From positions 1-64,000 of the forward strand of contig NZ_FTMD01000022.1 in assembly GCF_900156155.1 (NCBI RefSeq): a DNA stretch of 64,000 bases. The letters run 5' to 3'. The notes under the pieces are model-generated. The model did not search any database. It had not been told where the DNA came from and saw nothing but the letters and a program-made list of their open reading frames with translations. Shown piece after piece: positions 1 through 7,906 of this stretch; position 1 is the stretch's first letter; the number at the start of each line of letters is the position of its first letter. The translations under genes were made by a program, and so were the position numbers. The DNA comes from Aromatoleum tolulyticum. Its GTDB lineage: Bacteria > Pseudomonadota > Gammaproteobacteria > Burkholderiales > Rhodocyclaceae.

Positions 1-236
1 AGGGGCACCTCGCGATCCACGACTCGAGCATGTCCAAGGTGCTCGTCTCGGAAGCCTGCTGGCGCGTCGTCGACCGCTGCGTGCAGATCCTCGGCGGGCA
101 GGGCGTGACGCGCGAGACCACGGTGGCGCAGATCTTCGCCGACATGCGCGCGTTCCGCATCTACGATGGTCCTTCGGAGGTGCACCGCTGGAGCATCGCC
201 AAGCGCGTCATCAAAGGCATCCGCAAGGACGTCTGA
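1..236 (+). CDS. acyl-CoA dehydrogenase, C-terminal fragment
   Basis: Only the last 77 codons are in the window; the frame is already open at base 3 and stops at 234-236. The visible part has the family block ILGGQGVTRE (conserved Q-x2-GG-x-G segment that contacts FAD) and the tail RIYDGPSEVHRWSIAKRV, the usual C-terminal signature of acyl-CoA dehydrogenases, where the segment after the Y-x-G-x-S/T motif contributes to FAD binding and substrate closure. The enzyme oxidises acyl-CoA thioesters to 2-enoyl-CoA and passes electrons to ETF. It is followed after 56 bp by a phosphotransferase of the type often fused to or paired with acyl-CoA dehydrogenases (ACAD10/11-like). Substrate unknown. The internal ATG at 30 is not a real start; the gene begins upstream of the window. 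Confidence 0.9.
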   Translation, partial: GHLAIHDSSMSKVLVSEACWRVVDRCVQILGGQGVTRETTVAQIFADMRAFRIYDGPSEVHRWSIAKRVIKGIRKDV

Positions 237-292
237 GCCGCCACGGCATCGCCCGCCTCCCACCACATCCCGGCCACGGAAACTTTCGAACC

Positions 293-1302
293 ATGAACGA
301 CTTGACGCGCAGTGCGCTGGAAGGATTCATCCGGCGCAAGGCAGGCGCCGACCGCGTCGCGATTACCCAGGCGGCGCTCCTTTCGGGGGGCTCGATCCAG
401 GAAAACTGGCTGGTGCGTGCCGAGCTTGCCGGCGGCAACCAGGGCAGCGAACTCGACGTCGTGGTGCGCACCGACGCACCCTCGGGGGTGGCGGGCAGCC
501 ATACCCGGGCGGAGGAGTTCGCCCTGCTCACGGCGGCCTTCGATGCCGGCGTGAGCGTGCCCGAGCCGCTGTGGATGTGCCACGACGCCGACGTGATCGG
601 ACGCCAGTTCTTCGTCATGCGCCGTGTGCAGGGCGTCGCCGCGTCGCACGTGGTCTCGCGGGAGCCGCGCTACGGCGGCGACCGCGGGCAGTTGCTCGAA
701 CGCCTCGGCGCGGAGCTCGCGCGCATCCACTCGATCCGTCCGCCGCGGTCCGACCTCGCATTCCTGCCCGCGGTCGAAGGATCGCCGGCGCTGCACAATG
801 TGCGCCGCCTGCGCGGCTACCTCGACAAACACCATACGCCCTATCCGGCGCTGGAGTGGGGGCTGCGCTGGCTGGAACGCAACGCACCGCCGCGCGGCGA
901 GGTGGTGCTGTGCCACCGCGATTTCCGCACCGGCAACTACATGGTGGACGAGAACGGCCTCACCGGAATCCTCGATTGGGAGTTCTCCGGCTGGGGCGAT
1001 CCGCTCGAGGACGTCGGCTGGTTCTGCGCCAAGTGCTGGCGTTTCGGCGGCAAGGGCGAGGCGGGCGGCATCGGCGCGCGGGAGGACTTCTACCGAGGCT
1101 ACGCCAGCGTTTCCGGCCGCCGGCTGGACGCGGAGAACATCCACTACTGGGAAGTGATGGCCCATCTCAACTGGGCCGTGATCGCGATCCAGCAGGCGGA
1201 GCGTCACATGTCGGGCGAGGAAACCTCGCTGATGCTGGCGCTCACCGGTCACATCGTCCCCGAACTGGAATACGAAATCCTGATGATGACGGAGGCCGCC
1301 TG

Positions 1303-1303
<1 letters not shown>
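293..1303 (+). CDS. phosphotransferase family protein (APH/ACAD10-11 N-domain-like)
   Basis: 336-aa kinase-fold protein of the aminoglycoside phosphotransferase (APH) superfamily. The catalytic loop HRDFRTGN is at residues 208-215 and the metal-binding loop ILDWE at 226-230, equivalent to Brenner's motif and DFG of kinases. Free-standing members located beside acyl-CoA dehydrogenases are thought to phosphorylate hydroxylated acyl-CoA or other catabolic intermediates, as shown for the ACAD10/11 kinase domain with 4-hydroxyacyl-CoA. The neighbouring acyl-CoA dehydrogenase end supports such a role, but that is inference. The downstream gene overlaps by one base (TGATG), so the two are translationally coupled. 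A second phosphotransferase with a small partner lies at 28142-29547. An antibiotic kinase function is unlikely in this context. Confidence 0.82.
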
Positions 1304-1737
<434 letters not shown>

Positions 1738-1777
1738 TATGGCCGCGTGCCTGGCGCGCCGGGTGTCGGCCGGGGGC

Positions 1778-2500
1778 CTACGCCTGGCGCACGACGCGGT
1801 CGCCGGTCATGCGTGCCACCAGGGCGACGCTGTCGGCCTCGCTGGCGAAGATCACCTCGCTGCCCCAGCGTTCGCCCTCGTGTTGTGCGATCCACGACTC
1901 CTGCAGCACTTCGGCGCAGTGGGTCCCGGCGTAGCCCGCGGCGACGCGCGCGGCGTCGGTGAGCGTGAACATGCCTCGGGCGGCGAGATGCCGCACCAGC
2001 CAGCCCGCGGTATAGAAATCCTCCAGATTGAAGCGGCCCGACGATCCCGCACACACGATCACCACCGTGCGGCCCTCGTGCGTGTCGACGACATGTCGTG
2101 CGGTGGCCTCGGCGTTGCGCAGGCAGGTCGCGAACACCCGCCACGCGGGCGCCGCGAGGCGCAGCGCGACCGTGCCGTTGGTGGTCGCATAGATGAGGGT
2201 CTTGCCGGCAAGCCCGTGCCGTGTCAGCGCAAGGGGGGTCGGCGAATGGAAGCCGGGCGGCGTTTGCGCCATGTACTCGCCGGCGAGCACCAGTCGTTCG
2301 GGGGCGCCGTGGCCGGCGGCGATGGACCTGGCCTCGCGCTCGTCGAGGGCCGGCACGACGGCTTCGGCGCCCTCGGCCAGCGCCGTGACGATGCTGGTGG
2401 TCGCGAAAAGGGTATCGACCACCAGCACCACCTGCGCCGAGATCCGGCGGGTGTCGAGATCTTCCTTTCTGGTAATGATGTGAAGGATGGAGTTGGCCAT
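1778..2500 (-). CDS. comB: ComB-like 2-phosphosulfolactate phosphatase
   Basis: 240 aa, the only convincing minus-strand gene. The start is taken at the Met of MANSILHII (complement of 2498-2500); an in-frame Met 30 codons further upstream (2590) would add a tail without family character. Typical ComB blocks are present: VDTLFATTSIVTALAEGAE near the N terminus, YATTNGTVAL in the middle, and a C-terminal HCAEVLQES segment. ComB is a Mg-dependent acid phosphatase that makes sulfolactate from 2-phosphosulfolactate in coenzyme M synthesis of methanogens. Bacterial homologues are common without a known CoM pathway, so the substrate here may differ. No comA or comC is visible nearby. It converges with the 1-1737 operon and diverges from the 2.7-kb operator region. 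Confidence 0.75.
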   Translation of the reverse strand: MANSILHIITRKEDLDTRRISAQVVLVVDTLFATTSIVTALAEGAEAVVPALDEREARSIAAGHGAPERLVLAGEYMAQTPPGFHSPTPLALTRHGLAGKTLIYATTNGTVALRLAAPAWRVFATCLRNAEATARHVVDTHEGRTVVIVCAGSSGRFNLEDFYTAGWLVRHLAARGMFTLTDAARVAAGYAGTHCAEVLQESWIAQHEGERWGSEVIFASEADSVALVARMTGDRVVRQA

Positions 2501-2684
2501 GAGAAGTCTTCCGCGGAGGCGGGCCGGGACGGTGAACGGGGTGGCGCGCACGCCGGAAGTGGGCATTATCACGCAGTCGGGGCAGGGCACCTGTCCGCGC
2601 GTCGCATGACGCGCACAGCCGGACCTGCGCGGGGGGCGTCGTCCGCGCGGTCGGTACCGTGCTGCGCCCCATTATCCATCAAAA

Positions 2685-2703
2685 AAACAGACACGGCGGG
2701 TTT
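2685..2703. promoter_or_regulatory. degenerate AAAC/GTTT operator copy
   Basis: AAACAGAC-ACG-GCGGGTTT. Left arm matches the regulon palindrome, right arm keeps GTTT but the spacer is one base longer than elsewhere. It lies between the ComB-like gene and the better site at 2775, so it could serve the leftward promoter or be a secondary site. Confidence 0.35.
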
Positions 2704-2769
2704 ATAGATCGGTGCAGGACGAAAGATGGCGCGCCGTCCCGATGCTCGATGGATTTGATGCGAGAGTTA

Positions 2770-2799
2770 TTGACAAACGAACGTGTCGGTTTGTATTAT
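2770..2799 (+). promoter_or_regulatory. promoter with embedded operator, upstream of Cache gene
   Basis: A consensus -35 TTGACA (2770-2775) and a -10 TATTAT (2794-2799) are 18 bp apart. The spacer is filled by the regulon palindrome AAACGAAC-GT-GTCGGTTT (2775-2792; symmetry extends to ACAAAC...GTTTGT at 2773-2794). A bound repressor would block RNA polymerase directly. Transcription would begin near 2806, about 240 bp before the Cache gene, leaving a long leader. Confidence 0.65.
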
Positions 2800-2882
2800 G
2801 CGTGAAACCTCGCTAATTCAGTGTGATTGCGAGGTGCTCTGTGCGGAATCGTGGTGCACGCAAGGACAGCTTTCCCGTGGTA

Positions 2883-2960
2883 GGGCGTCGCAATGTAATG
2901 GTCTGTGTGATCGGACTTCTCTCCTCTCGATCGTGCTTTTTTCGCGACGCCCATTTTTTT
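2883..2960 (+). terminator. possible intrinsic terminator/attenuator in leader
   Basis: Arms GGGCGTCGC (2883-2891) and GCGACGCCC (2944-2952) are perfect 9-bp complements separated by 52 nt that contain a smaller GATCG/CGATC stem. The right arm is followed by A and seven T (2954-2960). It sits about 80 bp before the Cache start and about 75-155 nt into the predicted transcript. It could be an attenuator or the 3' end of a short RNA of roughly 155 nt. The long loop lowers confidence. Confidence 0.4.
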
Positions 2961-3042
2961 CCGGCATCATTGACATCGTGCCCCGGCGTGCCGCCGGTGT
3001 TTGCAACAGTGACCGCAGAGCGAGACTGATGAGGCTTACACG

Positions 3043-3897
3043 ATGAATCCGGTTCGATTTTTGTTGACGTGTTGTCTGAGCGTGCTCCTGGCCGCGATTT
3101 CGATTGTTCACGCAGCGGATAGTGCCCCGGCGGCGGATGCTGCCCGCGTTCAGGACCTGCTCGACCGTGCCGTGGCACGCTTCGAGAAGGATGGTGAACT
3201 CGCCTTCGGCGCCTTCAGCCGTCCGGGTGAGTTCGTCACCGAAGATCTGTACATCTATGTCGTAGGCATGGATGGCGTCATGCAGATCAGCGGCGGACCG
3301 TCCCTGATACTCGTCGGGCGGGACATCAGCGACCTGCGCGACGCGGAAGGCAAGCCGTTCGTGCGCGAAATTCTCGACACGGCGCGGGCAGGGCGCCCGG
3401 GCAATGTGGAATACCGCTGGCTCAATCGTCAGCACGCACGGATCGAGCGCAAGGTGGCATATTTCCGGCCGGTCGGCGACCGCGTCTTCGTCGCGGGCTA
3501 CTATCTGCCGCGTGCCTCGGCGGAGCAGGCGAAGGCCCTGCTGTGGCGTGCGGTGCACGAGCTGAAGCAGGAAGGCAGCAAGGCGTTTGCCGCCTTCAAC
3601 GACCTCAACGGCGGTTTCGTCCAGGATGACCTGTACGTCTTCGTGGTGAGCACGGAGGACGGCCGCATGCGTGCCCACGGGGCGACGCCGCGCCTGATCG
3701 GCAAGGACGTCAGCGGGTTGAAGGATACGGATGGAAAGCCCGTCGTCGCACCCATGCTCCAGAGCGCGAAAACGAAGAGCGAAGGCGAGGTCGACTATCT
3801 TTGGCTCAATCCGGTGACGCGGAAGACTGAACGCAAGCGCTCGTTCTTCGTCCGCGTCGACAAATATGTCGTCGCGGTGGGCTCCTACCAGCCCTGA
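3043..3897 (+). CDS. periplasmic protein with two tandem single-Cache domains
   Basis: 284 aa. An N-terminal signal peptide (hydrophobic run FLLTCCLSVLLAAIS, cleavage likely after VHAA) is followed by two repeats of one domain, about residues 30-150 and 160-284. Each has a helical start, then LAFGAF/KAFAAF, a D-LY-(I/V)-(Y/F)-V-V strand, a short GRDIS/GKDVS loop, DAEGKPF/DTDGKPV and a YRWLN/DYLWLNPVT strand. This is the sCache_2 pattern seen in extracellular sensors of small organic ligands. There is no transmembrane anchor after the signal and no output domain, so it looks like a soluble periplasmic binding protein, perhaps partnered with a sensor elsewhere. It lies downstream of the operator promoter at 2770 and 54 bp before a universal stress protein. 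Confidence 0.8.
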   Translation: MNPVRFLLTCCLSVLLAAISIVHAADSAPAADAARVQDLLDRAVARFEKDGELAFGAFSRPGEFVTEDLYIYVVGMDGVMQISGGPSLILVGRDISDLRDAEGKPFVREILDTARAGRPGNVEYRWLNRQHARIERKVAYFRPVGDRVFVAGYYLPRASAEQAKALLWRAVHELKQEGSKAFAAFNDLNGGFVQDDLYVFVVSTEDGRMRAHGATPRLIGKDVSGLKDTDGKPVVAPMLQSAKTKSEGEVDYLWLNPVTRKTERKRSFFVRVDKYVVAVGSYQP

Positions 3898-3951
3898 ATA
3901 TCTTGTGGCAATGCCAACCCCTTTCCGTAACAGTTAAAGGAATCCTGCATC

Positions 3952-4395
3952 GTGTTTCGCCATCTGCTCGTTCCCATCGACGGCTCCCCCCTCTCCGACG
4001 GTGCGGTCCGCAAGGCCGTGTCGTTCGCGGGCGAAGCCGACGCGAAGATCACCTTCTTCTATGCCACGCCGGATACCGGCACTTCGATCTATGGCGAGGA
4101 AGAACTGCTGCGCACCATCAATCCGCAGGAGTACCAGACGCGGCGCGATCAGATCGCGCGCGAGGTGCTGGAGCGCGCGGCGAAAGTGGCCGGAGAAGGT
4201 CGCGTCAGCGCGGACGTGCGTTCGCGGTCGGCCCAGGAGCCGTGGGAGGCGATCATCGCCACGGCCGAGGAGTGCGACTGCGACCTTATCCTGATGGCTT
4301 CGCACGGACACCGGGGCATCAAGGGGCTGTTGCTCGGGTCGCAGACGCAGAAGGTGTTGCTGCACTCGAAATTCCCGGTGCTCGTCTACCGCTGA
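3952..4395 (+). CDS. universal stress protein, UspA family
   Basis: 147 aa with a GTG start preceded by AAAGGA (3937-3942). The N terminus MFRHLLVPIDGSPLSDGAV is the usual beta1 strand with the conserved Asp of the ATP-binding fold. The C-terminal motif HGHRGIKGLLLGS fits G-2x-G-9x-G-S/T of ATP-binding UspA proteins, and the end KFPVLVYR is typical. Members are cytoplasmic dimers that bind ATP or AMP and help cells survive starvation or toxic stress. It is likely cotranscribed with the Cache gene 54 bp upstream. Its presence beside a hydrophobic-substrate regulon may reflect solvent stress, which is inference. Confidence 0.9.
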   Translation: MFRHLLVPIDGSPLSDGAVRKAVSFAGEADAKITFFYATPDTGTSIYGEEELLRTINPQEYQTRRDQIAREVLERAAKVAGEGRVSADVRSRSAQEPWEAIIATAEECDCDLILMASHGHRGIKGLLLGSQTQKVLLHSKFPVLVYR

Positions 4396-4401
4396 CTCCA
4401 T

Positions 4402-4456
4402 GGGCGGGCTTTCCGCCCTCCCGTGAAAGCACGCTTTACATTTACGCGTGCTTTTC
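4402..4456. terminator. two consecutive hairpins after usp gene
   Basis: First hairpin GGGCGG (4402-4407) / CCGCCC (4413-4418). Second, stronger: AAAGCACGC (4426-4434) / GCGTGCTTT (4446-4454) with an 11-nt loop and a short T-rich end. Because the second stem begins with AAA and ends with TTT it could work in either direction. Its position, just after the usp stop and just before the next operator, fits a transcription-unit boundary. Confidence 0.5.
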
Positions 4457-4469
4457 ATAACATCGGAAC

Positions 4470-4492
4470 AAACAAACACGTCGGTTTATATT
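4470..4492 (+). promoter_or_regulatory. AAAC-N10-GTTT operator upstream of OYE operon
   Basis: AAACAAAC-AC-GTCGGTTT at 4470-4487, followed directly by TATATT (4487-4492), a reasonable -10. A -35 is not obvious. It lies 131 bp before the ATG of the OYE-family reductase. Confidence 0.6.
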
Positions 4493-4617
4493 TAGGTCCG
4501 CCGGACGTCGCGGGTGATACGGCGGCGCGGAATGTGAGGCAGGGCGGCGCCTGCCTGTGAGAGGCGGCGACGGAAGGTGCCGACGGCATCGGCGGGTCTG
4601 CAAGGGAGGGGTAGAGC

Positions 4618-6609
4618 ATGAGCAGTGTGCGGTTCGATCGACTGTTTTCGCCGCTTCAGGTCGGCCCGGTGCGGGTGCCCAACCGCATTTGCGAAACCAC
4701 CAACTCGATCGGCGCCTCGGCCTCGGGCGGGCTGCTCGACGAGCGCTTCATCGAGCACCACGTCGCCAAGGCGCGCGGCGGTACCGGCTGGATCGGCAGC
4801 GAGACGTGGCTGCTCAACTCGCCGCTGGTGGCCGGCGCGCGCGACGAGTTCTACCCGGGCGCCGCGGCGGTGCGCACCGCGCTGTGGCAGGTGCCGGCCT
4901 TTCTCGACTCCGTCGGTCGCTTCTGCGACGAGGTGCACAAGGCCGGCGCGGTGGCGGTCTTCCAGCTCACCCACCTCAACCACGCGATGGCGGCGTCGCC
5001 GGTCCCGGTGACCGAGACCTACGACTACATCCCTCACGAACTCGATGACGCGATGATCGCGTTCATTCTCGACACCTATGCGGACGCCGCCGCCGCTGCC
5101 CTGGCGGCGGGTGCGGACGGCATCGAGCTGCATTGCGCGCACGAGACGCTGCCGCACACCTTCCTGTCGCCGGTCACCAATCTCAGGAATGACCGTTGGG
5201 GCGGCGGCGCGCGTGAGCGCATCCGCTTCGTCGTCGAGGCGCTGGAGCGCATTCGCAGCCGCACCGGCGACAAACTCGCGGTGGGCATACGCATCAACGG
5301 CTGCGAGTCGCGCCAGGGCGGCTACGACCACATGGCGATGCGCGAGATGACGTATTACCTCGGCGAAACGGGACTGCTCGATTTCGTCAATATCGATGTC
5401 GGCCATGGCTGGGGCGTGCATGCCTATGTGCCGCCGTCCTTCCACGGCCACGCCGACTACCGCGAGGTCGGCAAGGCGGCGCGCGCCGACCTCGACGGCA
5501 AGGTGGCGGTGCTGTTCAGCGGTCGCGTCAACGACCCCGTGCTGGCCGAGGAGTTGCTGCGCGAAGGCTGCTGCGACCTCGTCGGCATGACCCGTGCCGG
5601 CATTGCCGATCCCGATTTCGCCAACAAGGCGCGCGAGGGGCGGCTCATCGAGATCCGCCGCTGCATCGGCTGCAACCGCTGCATCGCCGAGGCCGTGCAC
5701 AGCTACGTGCCCGATTCGCTGCGCGCGCCGATGTGCTCGGTCAACCCGGTGATCGGCAACGAGCTGCACTGGAAATCCGCCTTCCGGCCGGCGGCGGTTG
5801 CGAAGAAGGTCGTCGTCGTCGGCGCCGGCGCGGCGGGGCTGGAGGCTGCGCGCGTCGCGGCGATGCGCGGCCATCGCGTGACGGTGCTGGAGCAGGGCAA
5901 GAAGGTCGGCGGCCAGTTGCGCATCGCCGCCAACGCGCCGGGGCGCGATTCGTTCGGCGACCAGATCTACTTCCAGGAAAACGAGATGGTCCGTTTGGGC
6001 GTGGATCTGCGCCTGGAGACCCCCGCGACCGTCGAGGCGATCAGGAAGCTGTCGCCCGACGCGGTGATCGTCGCGACCGGCTCTCTACCGCGGGTGCCGC
6101 AGGGCATCGCGGGGACCGGACTGCCGCACGTGATGCAGGGCTGGGACGTGCTGCAGGGCAAGGCCGTGCCGGGGCGACGGGTCGCGCTGGTCGCCCAGGA
6201 GGATTACTTCGAGACGCCCAACGTCGCCGAATTCATCGCCGAATCGGGCCGCGAGGTGGAGATCTTCCACAAGTCGCCGCAACTCGGCACCGCCATCGAC
6301 CGCTATTCGCTCGGCAGCGTGTTCGACCGGCTCGAACGCCACGGCATCCGAATTCACACCAACCTGCGCCTGGCGGCGATCGACGCCGATGGTCTCGATT
6401 TCGTCTCGGCTTTCGGCGGGCGCCCCTCCCGCTACACCGGTTTCGACAGCGTCGTGCTGGTGTGCGGTTCGGTGCCCGAGGCATCGCTCTACGAACGACT
6501 CAAGGCCGACGGCACCATCGCGGAGATCTATCTGGCCGGCTCGGCATGGGTCCCGCGGCGCATTGCCGAGGCGACCCGACATGGCGCCATGGTGGCGCTG
6601 GAGATTTAG
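4618..6609 (+). CDS. OYE-family Fe-S flavoenzyme (2,4-dienoyl-CoA reductase/TMADH type)
   Basis: 663 aa. Residues 1 to about 345 form an FMN TIM barrel of the old yellow enzyme family (start RFDRLFSPLQVGPVRVPNRI; barrel motif GADGIELHCAHE). The 4Fe-4S ligands are C349, C352, C355 (CIGCNRC) and C373 (MCSVNP); the gap before the fourth Cys is longer than in trimethylamine dehydrogenase. From about 396 there is a FAD/NAD(P)H domain with GAGAAG at 402-407. Such enzymes pass hydride from NAD(P)H via FAD, Fe-S and FMN to conjugated double bonds of enoyl or dienoyl compounds. ATG 4618 is preceded by a GGGAGG-type ribosome site. First gene of a unit with a MaoC hydratase and a double CoA-transferase. 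Native substrate unknown; a second paralogue is at 33013. Confidence 0.88.
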   Translation: MSSVRFDRLFSPLQVGPVRVPNRICETTNSIGASASGGLLDERFIEHHVAKARGGTGWIGSETWLLNSPLVAGARDEFYPGAAAVRTALWQVPAFLDSVGRFCDEVHKAGAVAVFQLTHLNHAMAASPVPVTETYDYIPHELDDAMIAFILDTYADAAAAALAAGADGIELHCAHETLPHTFLSPVTNLRNDRWGGGARERIRFVVEALERIRSRTGDKLAVGIRINGCESRQGGYDHMAMREMTYYLGETGLLDFVNIDVGHGWGVHAYVPPSFHGHADYREVGKAARADLDGKVAVLFSGRVNDPVLAEELLREGCCDLVGMTRAGIADPDFANKAREGRLIEIRRCIGCNRCIAEAVHSYVPDSLRAPMCSVNPVIGNELHWKSAFRPAAVAKKVVVVGAGAAGLEAARVAAMRGHRVTVLEQGKKVGGQLRIAANAPGRDSFGDQIYFQENEMVRLGVDLRLETPATVEAIRKLSPDAVIVATGSLPRVPQGIAGTGLPHVMQGWDVLQGKAVPGRRVALVAQEDYFETPNVAEFIAESGREVEIFHKSPQLGTAIDRYSLGSVFDRLERHGIRIHTNLRLAAIDADGLDFVSAFGGRPSRYTGFDSVVLVCGSVPEASLYERLKADGTIAEIYLAGSAWVPRRIAEATRHGAMVALEI

Positions 6610-6694
6610 GCGTCAGGTACGCACGCAGAACACACACGCTGGAAGGCGGCCCGGCGGGGCGGCCCGGCGACACCAACAGGAACGAGGAGCAAGC

Positions 6695-7906
6695 ATGACG
6701 GCATTGAAGAAGCCCGCCGAAGGGTGGGGTGAGGTTACCGAGGCGCACCTGGAGCGGTTGCTGCAGCGCAAGGGCGTGGAGCGCTCGGAGCGCGGTTCGC
6801 TGATGCGGGGCTTTCTGGTGCCGAACCAGTGGGACGCCGGCTACGGCGAGTCGAACTTCTTCATTAGCCTCGAAACCGCAGCCCGCTTCGCGCGCGGCTT
6901 CGCCGACGAGAATCCGCTCTACACCGATCTCGCCTACGCCCGCCGCTCGCCGTGGGAGCGCATGCTCGCGCCGCCGACGCTGCTCGCGTACACCGAGGCG
7001 ATGAACGGCGCCACCGACGGCTTCCCGGGGTGTCATGCGATCTGGCGCGAATGCGAGTTCGAATGGGCGCGGCCGCTGTTCGCCGACGACCCGATGAAGG
7101 TGGCGACGAGTCTGACCGGCGCGCGCATCGTGGACAGCGAATTTGCCGGCGGCAAGGCGGGTATCCAGGACTATGAGACCTCCATCCGCACGCTCGCCGG
7201 CGAGGACGTCGCAACCTACCGCACCTCGTGGCACCGCTTTTCACGCAAGAAGGCGACCGGGTCGTCCAAGTACGGCAAGATCGAGCCGGTGCAGTGGACC
7301 AACGAGGCACTGGAGGAGGTCTGGGACGAGTACCGCCGCCAGAACCTCGCCAACCGGCGCGGCGCCGAAACGCGCTGGTTCGGGGATGTCGAGGTCGGGA
7401 GCGAGATCCCGCACATCATCAAGGGGCCGGTGACGCTGACCAGCAAGCTCGCCTTCGAATTCGTGCGTGGGCCCGGCGGCTGGTTCGTCGGCCACGAGAT
7501 GGCGCTGGAGCTCTACGACCGCTACCCGGCGCTGGCGATCCCCAACGAGGAAAACGTTCCCGAGCCGCCCGTGGCGATCCACTGGACCAACGAGCGCTGC
7601 CAGAAATACCTCGGCATGCCGGCGGCGTACGAGGCGGGTTTCGAGCGGCTCGCGTGGTACAGCCAGCTGCTCACCGCGTGGGCGGGCGATCACGGCTGCA
7701 TGCGGCGCATGCAGGTGCGCTTCCTCGCCTTCCACTGGCAGGGCGACGCGATCCGCCTGCATGCCAAAGTCACCGGCAAGCGCGTGGTCGGCAACGAGCA
7801 TCTGGTGGATCTGGAGATCTGGAGCGTCAGCCATCCGCGCGGCGAGAAGACTTCGGTCGGCAGCGCGACGGTGAGTCTGCCCGCGCGCCCGGGAGTGGTG
7901 TCGTGA
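6695..7906 (+). CDS. MaoC/FAS1-like double-hotdog dehydratase
   Basis: 403 aa, starting at ATG 6695 after GAACGAGGAGC. The N-terminal half carries the MaoC-like N (FAS1-type dehydratase) region, with the segment FARGFADENPLYTD close to the usual FA-x-x-(S/T)-GD-x-NP catalytic hairpin. The second half (about 230-395) is another hotdog unit with HWTNERC and a C-terminal VTGKR/LEIWSV strand pair. The family hydrates enoyl-CoA or dehydrates hydroxyacyl-CoA thioesters. The length of about 400 aa suits a fused double hotdog acting as a pseudo-dimer. Its stop overlaps the GTG of the CoA-transferase (GTGA), so the two are translationally coupled and probably act on the same CoA ester. Confidence 0.8.
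   Translation: MTALKKPAEGWGEVTEAHLERLLQRKGVERSERGSLMRGFLVPNQWDAGYGESNFFISLETAARFARGFADENPLYTDLAYARRSPWERMLAPPTLLAYTEAMNGATDGFPGCHAIWRECEFEWARPLFADDPMKVATSLTGARIVDSEFAGGKAGIQDYETSIRTLAGEDVATYRTSWHRFSRKKATGSSKYGKIEPVQWTNEALEEVWDEYRRQNLANRRGAETRWFGDVEVGSEIPHIIKGPVTLTSKLAFEFVRGPGGWFVGHEMALELYDRYPALAIPNEENVPEPPVAIHWTNERCQKYLGMPAAYEAGFERLAWYSQLLTAWAGDHGCMRRMQVRFLAFHWQGDAIRLHAKVTGKRVVGNEHLVDLEIWSVSHPRGEKTSVGSATVSLPARPGVVS

Larger units (their letters stand above)
2501..3042. other. 542-bp non-coding region upstream of the Cache gene
   Basis: No convincing protein gene. It holds one degenerate and one good AAAC-N10-GTTT operator, a strong sigma70-like promoter reading rightwards, and a long-loop hairpin followed by seven T residues. 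ORFs that cross it (for example 2783-3046) start inside the promoter/operator and have no recognisable product. Confidence 0.6.

Noticed and set aside
2783-3046. 87-codon + strand ORF in the 2.7-3.0 kb gap
   Set aside because: Starts within the promoter/operator, cysteine-rich random-looking product, no ribosome site.
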